64,000 nucleotides of DNA. It comes from Desulfobulbaceae bacterium DB1 (GTDB lineage Bacteria > Desulfobacterota > Desulfobulbia > Desulfobulbales > SURF-16). A program made the position numbers and the translations under genes. Shown one piece after another: positions 37,508 through 46,027 of this stretch; position 1 is the first letter of the stretch, and the number at the start of each line of letters is the position of its first letter. The notes beneath the pieces were generated by a model, which worked only from the letters and a program-made list of their open reading frames with translations, did not search any database and was not told the origin of the DNA. The stretch covers positions 55,450 to 119,449 of the forward strand of contig MQUF01000020.1 of assembly GCA_001914235.1 (NCBI GenBank). The letters are read 5' to 3'.

Positions 37508-38176
37508 ATGAATATTCTGCTTGTCGATGACGAACGGGAATTGCGCAATCAACTGAGAAAAGTGCTGGAACGCCAGCATTACCGGGTGGAAGAGGCCGCT
37601 GATGGTGAAGCGGCGCTTGATAAAATATGGAACGACACCTATGATCTTGTACTGCTCGACGTCATGCTTCCAAAGCTTGACGGGTTGGGCGTGCTTGCCG
37701 CGATACGCAAAGCCGGACTGAATCTGCCGGTTCTCATGCTGACTGCCAGGGGAGCCATTGATGATCGGGTCCGGGGCCTTGATCTCGGTGCTGACGACTA
37801 TCTGGCGAAACCCTTTTCCCTTTCGGAACTGCTTGCCCGAATCAGAGCCATGCTGCGGCGCCGGGGTGAACGCGACCCTCTTCTCTGTGCCGGCCCGATT
37901 GTGCTGAATACGGTCAGCCGGATCGTCACCAGGAATGGCGAGGAGGTTGCCCTGACAGGGAAAGAGTTCGCCATTCTTGAGTTTCTGCTCTACAACAAGG
38001 GCAGGGCTGTTTCCCGTTTTAATCTGGCTGAACATGTCTGGGGTGATGATTTCGATCCCTTTACCATGTCCAATTTTATCGATGTCCACGTAAAAAATCT
38101 TCGTCATAAGATCAGAACGTCTGATGAATCCATCATCCGCACCCTGCGCGGGGTTGGCTTTATTATTGACGGCTGA
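37508..38176 (+). CDS. OmpR-family response regulator
   Basis: 222 aa. Receiver domain 1-115 with acidic pair D7/D8, phospho-acceptor Asp at about residue 51 (V-L-L-D-V-M-L-P-K-L-D-G) and Lys in D-Y-L-A-K-P-F-S-L. The C-terminal winged helix (about 130-222) has the typical L-T-G-K-E-F-A-I-L-E and F-I-D-V-H-V-K-N-L-R-H-K-I motifs. It starts 4 bp after the PbgA-like gene and 6 bp before the kinase gene, so it is likely to regulate the neighbouring lipid-modification genes, whose promoters share a direct repeat. Confidence 0.95.
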   Translation: MNILLVDDERELRNQLRKVLERQHYRVEEAADGEAALDKIWNDTYDLVLLDVMLPKLDGLGVLAAIRKAGLNLPVLMLTARGAIDDRVRGLDLGADDYLAKPFSLSELLARIRAMLRRRGERDPLLCAGPIVLNTVSRIVTRNGEEVALTGKEFAILEFLLYNKGRAVSRFNLAEHVWGDDFDPFTMSNFIDVHVKNLRHKIRTSDESIIRTLRGVGFIIDG

Positions 38177-38182
38177 CCCACC

Positions 38183-39571
38183 ATGAAGATACGGCAGAAA
38201 ATCACCCTGTGGATTTCCGGAACAGCGCTGTTGGCTGCTGTTGCCGTTTCCGCTTTTGTTTTTCTTGAACTTGTTGAAGAACCTGTGCGGCTGATTGACC
38301 GGGAAATGCGGCACATGGCCGATTCTCTTTTTGAACAGGGTCAGGACGATATCAGCGCGCCATGGTCGCTCAACGTGGATCAATTGCCTTTTTCGCCGGA
38401 TCGTTACTGGATCAGGATATCTGACCAGGATCAAAACATTCTCTACCAATCCGCCCTGACCCGCTACACCGAAATCCCGATTCGTGAAAAAAAGCATTAC
38501 AATGTTGAACGGATTATTCCCCGTGAGCAGGTGCGGATCGGCCAGGATGACGAAAACGAGGTCTATTTCCGGGTCAGGGTCTACGAACGGGAGATCGACG
38601 GCCGACTGGTCACCATCCGGATCGCCAAACCCATTGAGGACTTGGAGGAGGAACTCCTGAAAGTGCTGCGGGAACTGGCTGCCGGATTGGCAATCTGCAC
38701 CCTTGTTATCGTGGCCCTCAGTTATAAACTGGCCGGCAGGATTCTTGATCCGCTGGTCGTTATTAATCATCTGGTCCGGGAGATTCGGGAAAAATCCCTG
38801 GACCGACGTATTCCGGTCGGCAAAAATCGTGATGAACTCGCGACCCTTGCCATCTCGCTCAACGAGATGTTCGACCGATTGCAGTATTCCTTTGCACGGC
38901 AAAAAGAATTTGTCGGCAATGCCTCCCATGAACTGAAAAGCCCGATTACCCTGCTCATGCTGACCCAGGAAGAGCTTCTCCTGCGCGCAGACCTGCCCGC
39001 CGAGATCCGCAAGGATGTCGAACGACAACTCTTCACCCTGCGGCGGATGAGCAAGCTGATCAGGAATTTGCTTGATCTCTCGCGTTTGGAGCAGCAGGAA
39101 ACCCTGACGATCGGTTCGGTTGACATGGGCGGCTTGATGACATTGGTGCTGGAGGATTACCGGGACATGCTGCTTGCCGGCAATATCTCGGTTGCCGTTG
39201 ATCTTCCCCGAGATCTGCTCATGGCAGGTGATGCCGAGAAGTTACAACGTCTGCTGATTAATCTCCTTGATAATGCCATCCGTTATAATGATGCCGAAAA
39301 TGGCCGGATTCAGATCAAGGCAATGCAGGACGAGGGGCATATTCTACTTACGGTGGCAAATACCGGTCAGACGATTCCCCCCGCGGACAACGAGCGTGTT
39401 TTTGAACAGTTTTACCGGGTGGAAAAATCCCGCTCCGTATTTCATGGCGGTTCAGGCCTGGGGCTGACCATTGCCCGGAAGATCGTCGATCTGCACGGAG
39501 GAGTGATCTCCATTGCCGGTCAAGACGGCTGGACAACGGTCACCGTCAGTTTGCCGCTGCGGGATGTCTGA
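38183..39571 (+). CDS. Membrane sensor histidine kinase
   Basis: 462 aa. Two membrane segments (about residues 9-30 and 150-175) flank a periplasmic sensing region of about 120 residues; a HAMP domain and then the H-box F-V-G-N-A-S-H-E-L-K-S-P-I-T-L follow. The N-box N-L-L-D-N-A-I-R-Y and G-box G-S-G-L-G-L-T-I-A-R-K are intact, so it should autophosphorylate and pass phosphate to the OmpR-type partner. Architecture and neighbours resemble PmrB-like envelope sensors, but the stimulus is unknown. Confidence 0.94.
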   Translation: MKIRQKITLWISGTALLAAVAVSAFVFLELVEEPVRLIDREMRHMADSLFEQGQDDISAPWSLNVDQLPFSPDRYWIRISDQDQNILYQSALTRYTEIPIREKKHYNVERIIPREQVRIGQDDENEVYFRVRVYEREIDGRLVTIRIAKPIEDLEEELLKVLRELAAGLAICTLVIVALSYKLAGRILDPLVVINHLVREIREKSLDRRIPVGKNRDELATLAISLNEMFDRLQYSFARQKEFVGNASHELKSPITLLMLTQEELLLRADLPAEIRKDVERQLFTLRRMSKLIRNLLDLSRLEQQETLTIGSVDMGGLMTLVLEDYRDMLLAGNISVAVDLPRDLLMAGDAEKLQRLLINLLDNAIRYNDAENGRIQIKAMQDEGHILLTVANTGQTIPPADNERVFEQFYRVEKSRSVFHGGSGLGLTIARKIVDLHGGVISIAGQDGWTTVTVSLPLRDV

Positions 39572-39632
39572 GGGGAAAAGGGGTGACTGCGGTGACAATG
39601 TGAACGTTGTGGCTTTCCCTCCCTTCCGAGCG

Positions 39633-39644
39633 TTGAGCGCTCAA
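39633..39644. repeat. 12-bp perfect palindrome between convergent operons
   Basis: TTGAGCGCTCAA lies between the kinase stop (39571) and the second PbgA-like gene's stop (39650), both ends of convergent operons. It has no spacer loop, so it is a weak candidate for a shared terminator. Confidence 0.35.
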
Positions 39645-39649
39645 AGAAA

Positions 39650-41596
39650 TTATCGGGTAAAGCGGGAGCAATTCCCTATTGCCTCGACAATCATGTTCCT
39701 GTTTTTGTTAAGCAGAGTCGCAATGCGGTCATCATCGTAAGGGCTGTCGTCCGGCCCCGTCGGTTTATAATTTGTCAATTCTTTATTGTCGTAAGGAATG
39801 CGGTATTTGAAGCCGGGGGTCACCATGCCGATACTGTAATTGTCGCTGACGACGAGATAATCTCGTTTTTGTTCTGAAAACAGATTCTGCCCCAAGGCGT
39901 AATCTTCGGTTTTGTTGCTGATTCCCAATCGCTGCAGCAACGTCACCGGAATATCCATGTGGCTTGTCTGTTTGTCGATGGTCCGTGGTGCCATGCCGGG
40001 CATGCTGACGACCAGCGGCGTCCGAACCTGTTCGTCGACAAAGGTGGAATTGTGCCCCCAGAAGCCTTTTTCCATGAATTCTTCGCCGTGATCACCAGTC
40101 ACGATGACAATCGTGTTATCCAGTAAACTCTCCTTCTCGAGAAATGTCAGAATTCGGCCCATCTGGCTGTCCACCCAATAAGATGCATTCGTGTAGCGAT
40201 TCAATAACTGGTCCGCATACTGGGTCAGCATTTCCTTCGACATATCGGTATAATCAATCTTTTCGAGTATTGGGCCACGGATGCTGGCGCTCTCGGGAAA
40301 GGTATAGCGGGCATGGGTCGATTCATAGAACATAAATGCCATAAACGGACGGGAATGATCCCGCCCGTGGATGAAATCGATGAGAGCGCTGGTATTACTC
40401 TCATCCATCTGCCAGGGCTGTCCGCTGAATTCTTTTTCATGGAGAAACTGTTTGCCGACGTTGGCAAAAATGGTTTTGTCGAACTCCGGATAGGAAAAAC
40501 GGGCGCTGGTGCGGAAATGAAGCTGGTAGTCAAGCTCCTGGATGCGGTCCATGAGAAGCGGGCTTTGCTCAGCGTGCAGAAAATTTGCCCAGTATGATCC
40601 GTACAAACCGTAGAACATGCCGAACATGCCTTCACGTGTGCCGTTGCCGCTTGAATAGTGACGGGTAAAATTCTGTGATTTTTCACTGAACTCCCAGACC
40701 TGGGGCATAATTTCCGGACTGAGGCGATCCCAGCGCAGCGACTCCGCCACCAGCCAGACAATATTGGGCGGGTTTGCAACCTGCTTGAAGGTCGCTGGAA
40801 GTAAGGGATATTGAAGCCTTGATGTATTCAGTTTCGCGGTAAATGTTTTCTCGCGTTCCGTTTTAATGCCGAGTTTTTTGGCAAAACTCCGGAACGTCGC
40901 CGTTGTATAAAAAGGGTAGTATCTTGCGGTGTCAAGCACGCTTCCGTAGTTCTGGATGTCGCTCACCCCATAGATTAATCGCTCGATGATCATTGCCGTG
41001 ACCAGCAACGAAACGGCCCACCGCTGCCAGGAAAATTTTAGCGGCTTAAATTGAAACAGGCAGCTTGCCGCAAGAAGGGTCATCTGGATAGCCAGCAGGC
41101 GGATTCCTATCATGCCGGCGCTCAGATAGCTGCTGCTGTCGCTTCCGAGTGATGCAATTCCGCCCGGTGTGAAAATCAGGTTCAGCACAAAACCGTTAAA
41201 GTGGAATCTGTATAGATCGAAAATGATCCGGTCAGTACGAATAAACAACAGACTGCAGGTGGTTAAGAGTAGCGCGACGAGGGCGATGCCAAGCAGCTTG
41301 CCGGGGAGAAGCCGCCGGGCCAACAGAGTGCCGGCCAGGGCCGGCACCAAATAGAGAAAGCTGTAACTGCCCCAGGCCAGAAAGTGAAAGACCGTTTCCC
41401 GTTGCAGACCGAAATCAATTTTTGTGGCCTGCAGAAAGGGATAGGTCTCAAGCAGCATGTGAAACCAGCTCAACAGGATAAAAAGACCGGCAGGAAAAAT
41501 GAAATCAGTGCGTGATCGGACAACTGAAAACAGGCGCACGAGGTTGCGAAAATGTATTGCGGGCTTAAGTCCGTTATCGACTGGATGGTGATTCAT
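39650..41596 (-). CDS. PbgA/YejM-like sulfatase-fold inner-membrane protein (second copy)
   Basis: 648 aa; the ATG overlaps the preceding sulfatase stop as ATGA. The N-terminal 190 residues carry several hydrophobic segments. The C-terminal domain follows the first copy closely: V-W-L-V-A-E-S-L-R-W-D, G-N-G-T-R-E-G-M-F-G-M-F-Y-G-L-Y-G, S-A-R-F-S-Y-P-E-F-D-K-T-I-F-A, and I-V-T-G-D-H-G-E-E-F with F-W-G-H-N-S. The two are clear paralogues at the ends of two converging operons. Enzymatic activity (phosphotransferase or phosphatase on lipid) is possible because the likely nucleophile Thr and Asp/His ligands are present. Confidence 0.78.
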   Translation of the reverse strand: MNHHPVDNGLKPAIHFRNLVRLFSVVRSRTDFIFPAGLFILLSWFHMLLETYPFLQATKIDFGLQRETVFHFLAWGSYSFLYLVPALAGTLLARRLLPGKLLGIALVALLLTTCSLLFIRTDRIIFDLYRFHFNGFVLNLIFTPGGIASLGSDSSSYLSAGMIGIRLLAIQMTLLAASCLFQFKPLKFSWQRWAVSLLVTAMIIERLIYGVSDIQNYGSVLDTARYYPFYTTATFRSFAKKLGIKTEREKTFTAKLNTSRLQYPLLPATFKQVANPPNIVWLVAESLRWDRLSPEIMPQVWEFSEKSQNFTRHYSSGNGTREGMFGMFYGLYGSYWANFLHAEQSPLLMDRIQELDYQLHFRTSARFSYPEFDKTIFANVGKQFLHEKEFSGQPWQMDESNTSALIDFIHGRDHSRPFMAFMFYESTHARYTFPESASIRGPILEKIDYTDMSKEMLTQYADQLLNRYTNASYWVDSQMGRILTFLEKESLLDNTIVIVTGDHGEEFMEKGFWGHNSTFVDEQVRTPLVVSMPGMAPRTIDKQTSHMDIPVTLLQRLGISNKTEDYALGQNLFSEQKRDYLVVSDNYSIGMVTPGFKYRIPYDNKELTNYKPTGPDDSPYDDDRIATLLNKNRNMIVEAIGNCSRFTR

Positions 41597-43548
41597 AGGT
41601 GGTTCACTTTAACCTTTCTTTCATCTTTCCGCCATCTGTTTAATCTGTTCCGCAGGACATAATCGGCGCCCTGGTAAAAGGACATCACGTCATGCACCAA
41701 TGGGTATGATGTGTCAACCTTTTTGATAACAGGGGTGCCGCCCGCATTGGTGACGACCTCTATCTCCCGGCGCGGGGAGAGAATCACCAGCTCGTTATCC
41801 TTCAGCAAGCCGAGTTTCTGGTAATTGCCTATCAGGGCCCGTGGTTGAAAGTCAGGCGCCAGGATGTCCTTGCCGAAAAAAAAGCTCTGGTAGGAGAAGT
41901 TGAGCAGTGACAGCAGGGTGGGGGCAAGGTCGATCTGGCCGGCCAGGGTGTTGATTTCTCCGGGATCGACATGGCCGGGGGAGTAGAGAAAGAAAGGAAT
42001 GTGATATTTGTCGACGGGCAGTCCGACCTTGCCGGCGCTGCCGGCGCAGTGGTCCGCCACAAGAACGAAGACGGTATCGGCAAACCAGGGCCGTGTTTTT
42101 GCCCCTTCCACAAGTCTGGCCAGGGCGTAATCGGTATATTTTACCGCCCCCTCCCTTCCTGTACCGGAAGGGATGTCGATTTTCCCTTCAGGATAGGTGT
42201 AGGGCCGGTGATTGCTGGTGGTCATGACGTGGAAGAAAAAGGGTTGGCCGGCGGCATGATCTTTATCCGCCTCCCTGAGCGTCCTTTCGTAGAGATCCTC
42301 ATCCGCGACACCCCAGGCGTTTTCAAAGGTGATTTCATCTTTTTTCAGGTCGGTCTGGTCAACTATCCGGTAGCCGTTTCCTGAAAAGAAGGAATTCATG
42401 TTGTCAAAATAGCCGCGGCCGCCATAAAGGAAAGCAGCATCATAACCGTGGTCGGTAAACACCTTGCCCAAACTGAACATCCGGCCGTTGTCCGGCTGCT
42501 TCACCACGGATCCTCCAGGGGTGGGAGGCAGGGAAAGGGTGATCGACTCAAGCCCTCTGACGGTTCGTGTGCCGGTTGCATAAAAATTGGTGAAAAGCAT
42601 CCCTTCCTTGAACCAGCTATCCAGGAAGGGAGAGATGTTCTCCTTGCTGCCGAAGCGGGTCAGATATTCGGCGCTGAGGCTTTCTATCGAAACCAGGATG
42701 ACATTCAGTTTTTGTTCCGGCTGCTTTGGTTCAATCCGGCGAGTGATGTTGTAAAGCTCGTTTTCCGTGAACGTGGTGCCTGTTTCATCGATCTCGGTTT
42801 TCAATCTGTCCGATAGTTCCCGGTCATCACCCAGGGCGTAAAATGTACGGTAATCCAAGGCGTTGTTGCGAAATGCGGCAAATAATTGATAAGCTCCGTT
42901 TGAGGCAAGCTCATTGGTGTAGTTGTTGGTGGAGAGATTCCGCTGTGACTGATCCAGAACCAAAAAGGCCAGGCCGGGAAGCAGGAGAAGAATCCCTGCT
43001 TTTGCCAGTCGTTGATGGAAAATTTCCGAAAAAGTCATGACCTGCTGCAACTTTTTCCGAAGGGATAGAAACAGGAGGGCGGAAAGAAAAAGTATTCCTG
43101 TCAGGATTGTCGGCAGGGGATATGATTGGCTGATATTGTCGGCAACCTCACGGCGATAAACCAGATAATCGACCGCTATGAAATTAAAACGGACGCCGAA
43201 TTCATCCCAGAAGAGCCATTCGGCGACAACACCGAAGAGCAGAATGAAAAATGTTGCCGCGATCAGGGCATGACCGCACATCGAAAAAATACGACTGTGA
43301 AACCATTTATCCGGCACAATGAGAAAAAGAATGATGATGGGGATGAGGCAATAGGAAAGAAAGGCGATGTCGTAGACGAGGCCCATGCCGAATATATAGG
43401 CAAAGCTTGCCAAGGTGTGTTCGATTATTGTCCATTCCTTCAGCAGCAGCGCGAGGCGCAGCATGGCAAAGCATGTCAGGGCGACAAAAGAAATCAGAAA
43501 AATCGAGGAAAAACGGCTTTTCCGGAAACTAAATAAAGAAGTTAACAT
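41593..43548 (-). CDS. LtaS-like sulfatase-family membrane phosphotransferase
   Basis: 651 aa from the ATG at 43548, with GGAGG 8 bp upstream; an open stretch of 22 codons upstream is probably not translated. Five membrane helices (about residues 15-190) precede a sulfatase/LtaS domain with V-S-I-E-S-L-S-A-E-Y-L (metal Glu), nucleophile Thr in A-T-G-T-R-T-V-R-G-L-E, and V-A-D-H-C-A-G-S-A-G. This set matches the LtaS/OpgB class, which transfers phosphoglycerol to lipoteichoic acid, glucans or other acceptors. In a Gram-negative the acceptor would be periplasmic glucan or lipid. It is the middle gene of a PAP2 / LtaS-like / PbgA-like operon. Confidence 0.82.
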   Translation of the reverse strand: MLTSLFSFRKSRFSSIFLISFVALTCFAMLRLALLLKEWTIIEHTLASFAYIFGMGLVYDIAFLSYCLIPIIILFLIVPDKWFHSRIFSMCGHALIAATFFILLFGVVAEWLFWDEFGVRFNFIAVDYLVYRREVADNISQSYPLPTILTGILFLSALLFLSLRKKLQQVMTFSEIFHQRLAKAGILLLLPGLAFLVLDQSQRNLSTNNYTNELASNGAYQLFAAFRNNALDYRTFYALGDDRELSDRLKTEIDETGTTFTENELYNITRRIEPKQPEQKLNVILVSIESLSAEYLTRFGSKENISPFLDSWFKEGMLFTNFYATGTRTVRGLESITLSLPPTPGGSVVKQPDNGRMFSLGKVFTDHGYDAAFLYGGRGYFDNMNSFFSGNGYRIVDQTDLKKDEITFENAWGVADEDLYERTLREADKDHAAGQPFFFHVMTTSNHRPYTYPEGKIDIPSGTGREGAVKYTDYALARLVEGAKTRPWFADTVFVLVADHCAGSAGKVGLPVDKYHIPFFLYSPGHVDPGEINTLAGQIDLAPTLLSLLNFSYQSFFFGKDILAPDFQPRALIGNYQKLGLLKDNELVILSPRREIEVVTNAGGTPVIKKVDTSYPLVHDVMSFYQGADYVLRNRLNRWRKDERKVKVNHL

Positions 43549-44273
43549 TTTTTTACTACCCTCCATTGATGCGGATAAAAGGCAAAATAGACGAAGGCGG
43601 CAGCGCACCAGCAAACAGCCAGGGAAAACAGATCATGGCTGGGGAAATGGGCGCCTCGCGCCTGCTGGCCGAGTCCGAAAACGAGTCCGAGACATATGCC
43701 GAAAACAAGTCCATACCTGCTGTACGATGAGTCGTGGTGGCGCAGGAGAAAATAAAGGCTGACAAAGGCGAAACCGCCGGAGGAATGGCCGGCGGGAAAG
43801 GCGTGGCCGACCGGCGCGCCGGGGGGAACAGGGTCAAGGAGTCTTATGTACGGCTGTGCGCCATGAAAGATCCGCAGATCCCAGGGTGTATAGATATGGG
43901 TGAGCTGTTTAAAAAAACTGACGAGCAAGGGACCGGCGGCTGCGGCAACAAGGAAATAAACAAGGATTTTCCTGAACGGCTTCAAGCCCTGGTGGAAAAA
44001 AGTCATGATCACGGCAATGAGCCATGCCAGGGCCGCGACTTTGACAAACCATTGTCCGCCGGTATGGATGACGGTGTCAAAAAGCCAGTGGTGCTTGAAC
44101 AACCAGTTTTGACTTTGAAAGTCATAGAAATGGGAAATCCACCACAGATCCAGTCCGCTGTATTCAAATACGGTTCCCAGAAAAACGAGAATCAAAGGGA
44201 AGAGGGAAAGCAAAAGAAAGTTGTCGGTGGAATTTGTTTTTTTCATGAGCAAAGAAAGCGCGTCATTTCCCAT
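43542..44273 (-). CDS. PAP2-family membrane phosphatase
   Basis: 243 aa with about six hydrophobic segments. Motif 2, P-A-G-H-S-S-G-G-F-A-F, and motif 3, G-x-x-R-G-A-H-F-P-S-H-D, are present; motif 1 (K-Q-L-T-H-I-Y-T-P-W-D-L) is a variant. PAP2 enzymes remove phosphates from lipids such as undecaprenyl pyrophosphate, phosphatidylglycerophosphate or lipid A. No ribosome site is clear at the ATG (44273); an in-frame ATG at 44246 is the alternative. The stop overlaps the next gene by 7 bp. As first gene of its operon it is downstream of a conserved regulator box. Confidence 0.85.
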   Translation of the reverse strand: MGNDALSLLMKKTNSTDNFLLLSLFPLILVFLGTVFEYSGLDLWWISHFYDFQSQNWLFKHHWLFDTVIHTGGQWFVKVAALAWLIAVIMTFFHQGLKPFRKILVYFLVAAAAGPLLVSFFKQLTHIYTPWDLRIFHGAQPYIRLLDPVPPGAPVGHAFPAGHSSGGFAFVSLYFLLRHHDSSYSRYGLVFGICLGLVFGLGQQARGAHFPSHDLFSLAVCWCAAAFVYFAFYPHQWRVVKKC

Positions 44274-44422
44274 GTTCTGTTACCGATAAAGAAAAATCGT
44301 TTCTGCCTGCCCGATGCAGACGGGGAGGCGATCACGGAATTTCTCGCGGGACGGCAAATAACTCACACCCTGGTAACCACATGGAACTTATTGGTTGAGA
44401 TACAGCAACGACATCAGCGTGA

Positions 44423-44455
44423 AGAATAGACGCCTTTTGTGAAGAAAAAGTGAAG
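44423..44455 (-). promoter_or_regulatory. Direct-repeat regulator box and -10 of the PAP2 operon
   Basis: On the - strand, CTTCAC (44455-44450) and CTTCAC (44444-44439) are exact direct repeats 11 bp apart with a T5 spacer; TATTCT (44428-44423) follows 10 bp later as a -10. The layout is the same as at 35423-35456. An additional CTTCAC half-site lies at 44424-44419, overlapping the -10. Confidence 0.6.
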
Positions 44456-44520
44456 AGGGGGCGAAAGATTTTCGGCGTACGAGGAAGGTGTGCGTGGCGT
44501 GAAGCGACGGAATGGTTTTT

Positions 44521-44910
44521 TCAGTCCGCCATCATTTTTTGGGCGACGCGATGTAACACGTCATCAATCTCAAAGGGTTTTTCCAGCAATTCGATCCCGT
44601 GATAGCGGGGTTCGCTGATAATTTCCTTGATGTCGCTGTCTCCCGACATCAATATGAATTTTCCGGCTGGATTGACTTGCAGCATGGCCTGAAGAAGGGT
44701 CAGTCCATTGCCGTCGGGAAGATGCAGGTCAACCAGGGTCACGGCCGGCAGGGTATGGGACGTCCGATTCATTCCTTCGGCGGCGGTTAAGGCTGTTTCG
44801 ACATTATAGCCTTCGTTTTCCATGAGGATATGCAGGGTACGGGACAGTGCTTTATCGTCATCGATAATGAGGACGCTGCCGTCGCCTTTATTTTGGTGTG
44901 TTTGTTCCAT
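44521..44910 (-). CDS. Single-domain response regulator (CheY-like)
   Basis: 129 aa from the ATG at 44910. It is only a receiver: acidic cluster V-L-I-I-D-D-D-K-A-L, phospho-acceptor Asp in V-T-L-V-D-L-H-L-P-D-G-N-G, and conserved Ser/Lys in L-M-S-G-D-S and L-E-K-P-F-E-I. No output domain exists, so it probably works by protein contact or phosphorelay. The reading frame stays open for 375 bp upstream, but that stretch shows no recognised domain and has no clear start. It is 247 bp from the PAP2 operon promoter and is separate from it. Confidence 0.82.
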   Translation of the reverse strand: MEQTHQNKGDGSVLIIDDDKALSRTLHILMENEGYNVETALTAAEGMNRTSHTLPAVTLVDLHLPDGNGLTLLQAMLQVNPAGKFILMSGDSDIKEIISEPRYHGIELLEKPFEIDDVLHRVAQKMMAD

Positions 44911-45295
44911 GGGGAGTGTCCTGATAAGGCAGTAATGGATTGATTTTCGTGGTTTGCATGCCCGGAAAATGCAATAGATGTGCCCAACAGTAACCCCTTT
45001 CCCGGGAAAAGAAATGTATTTTTGTTTCACCTGCTGTTCCGGCAAAAAAGACAGGTTTTTTTGATTGTTATTCAGGGATGTTATTGGTTTTTTGCGAAAC
45101 AAGGGAATTTCTTCATTGGGAAGATGTGGAATGATTGTTTGCTCCTGTTGCCGGGCAAGACACAGGCTTATCGGTGAATTCTGGTGAATAGCCGGCCAAT
45201 TTCTGGTGAGTCTGCTTATCGCTTTCCACGAGTCGATGTTGTCGAGCACAATGCCGATTTGTCCGCAAAAAATACCTTCGCCCATTCCCTTTTCC
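44911..45295. other. 385-bp intergenic region upstream of receiver gene
   Basis: No gene is supported. A long open - strand frame reaches back through the region in phase with the receiver gene, but its sequence has no recognisable domain. Visible features are the palindrome TTTCCCGGGAAA (44998-45009) and two copies of AATT-TCTGGTGA-type sequence near 45177 and 45200 that could be operator half-sites. Confidence 0.4.
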
Positions 45296-46027
45296 TTAAA
45301 AAATTCTTTTCCAGCTTTGTCCGGCGTTGAACAGATCCTTCAAGGTGATCAGCCCCGCGCTTTTTAATTTTTTTGCAAGATAAATAAAGAGATAGGCTGT
45401 CTGCAGGGCGTCCTGCAACGCATCATGATGGTGAAAGACCGGGAGTCCGTAATCGTTGCTGAGGTCGGTCAGATTGAAGGAAACCTGCAGGTTGAACTGA
45501 TCATGGTAATTCTCCCAGCAGGTTTCCGTGTAGACCTGGGCAAGACGCATGGTGTCGAGGCAGGGATTTTTGATGGTGTCGCCGAAAATTTTTTTGGCCG
45601 CCTGATTGAGAAAGCCCACATCAAGGCTGACATAATGCCCGACCAGCAGGGAGGGGCCGCAGAATTCGATGAACTGGGGCAGGATCTCCCGCAAAAACGG
45701 TGCATCGGTAAGCTGTTGCGGGGTTATCCGATGCACCAGGGTGCTGTCCGTGGCATCTTTTTTTGTATGCGGTCTGACGTAGGAATGGAATGTTTCGCCG
45801 GCAATGATTTTCAGATCACGCACATGGACCCCGCCGATGGAAACAATTTCGTCCTTGCGGCTAAGTCCGGTCAGTTCCGTGTCAAACACCACGAAATTGT
45901 AGCATTCCAACGGCTGATCCTGGTCAATGTCCGTGAACCATTGATGATTCCGCTTGAAAACAGGATGGTGTTTTTTTGATTTTTTATCGGCAAAGGGCCA
46001 GAATCCCATATGATGCGACGCTGTCAA
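45296..46027 (-). CDS. DnaQ-like 3'-5' exonuclease
   Basis: 243 aa. The exonuclease fold has the DEDDh pattern: V-V-F-D-T-E-L-T-G-L (Exo I), L-L-V-G-H-Y-V-S-L-D-V-G-F-L (Exo II), and H-H-H-D-A-L-Q-D-A (Exo III). The first 45 residues are an extra, charged N-terminus. The ATG overlaps the stop of the cNMP-CBS-DUF294 gene by 4 bp, the usual pairing of these two genes. Likely substrates are single-stranded DNA or small RNA/nucleotide products; the precise role is unknown. Confidence 0.88.
   Translation of the reverse strand: MTASHHMGFWPFADKKSKKHHPVFKRNHQWFTDIDQDQPLECYNFVVFDTELTGLSRKDEIVSIGGVHVRDLKIIAGETFHSYVRPHTKKDATDSTLVHRITPQQLTDAPFLREILPQFIEFCGPSLLVGHYVSLDVGFLNQAAKKIFGDTIKNPCLDTMRLAQVYTETCWENYHDQFNLQVSFNLTDLSNDYGLPVFHHHDALQDALQTAYLFIYLAKKLKSAGLITLKDLFNAGQSWKRIF

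Noticed and set aside
44911..45285. Long N-terminal extension of the single-domain response regulator
   Set aside because: The - strand frame is open, but it has no recognisable domain, no ribosome site at its start, and the receiver alone is a complete protein.
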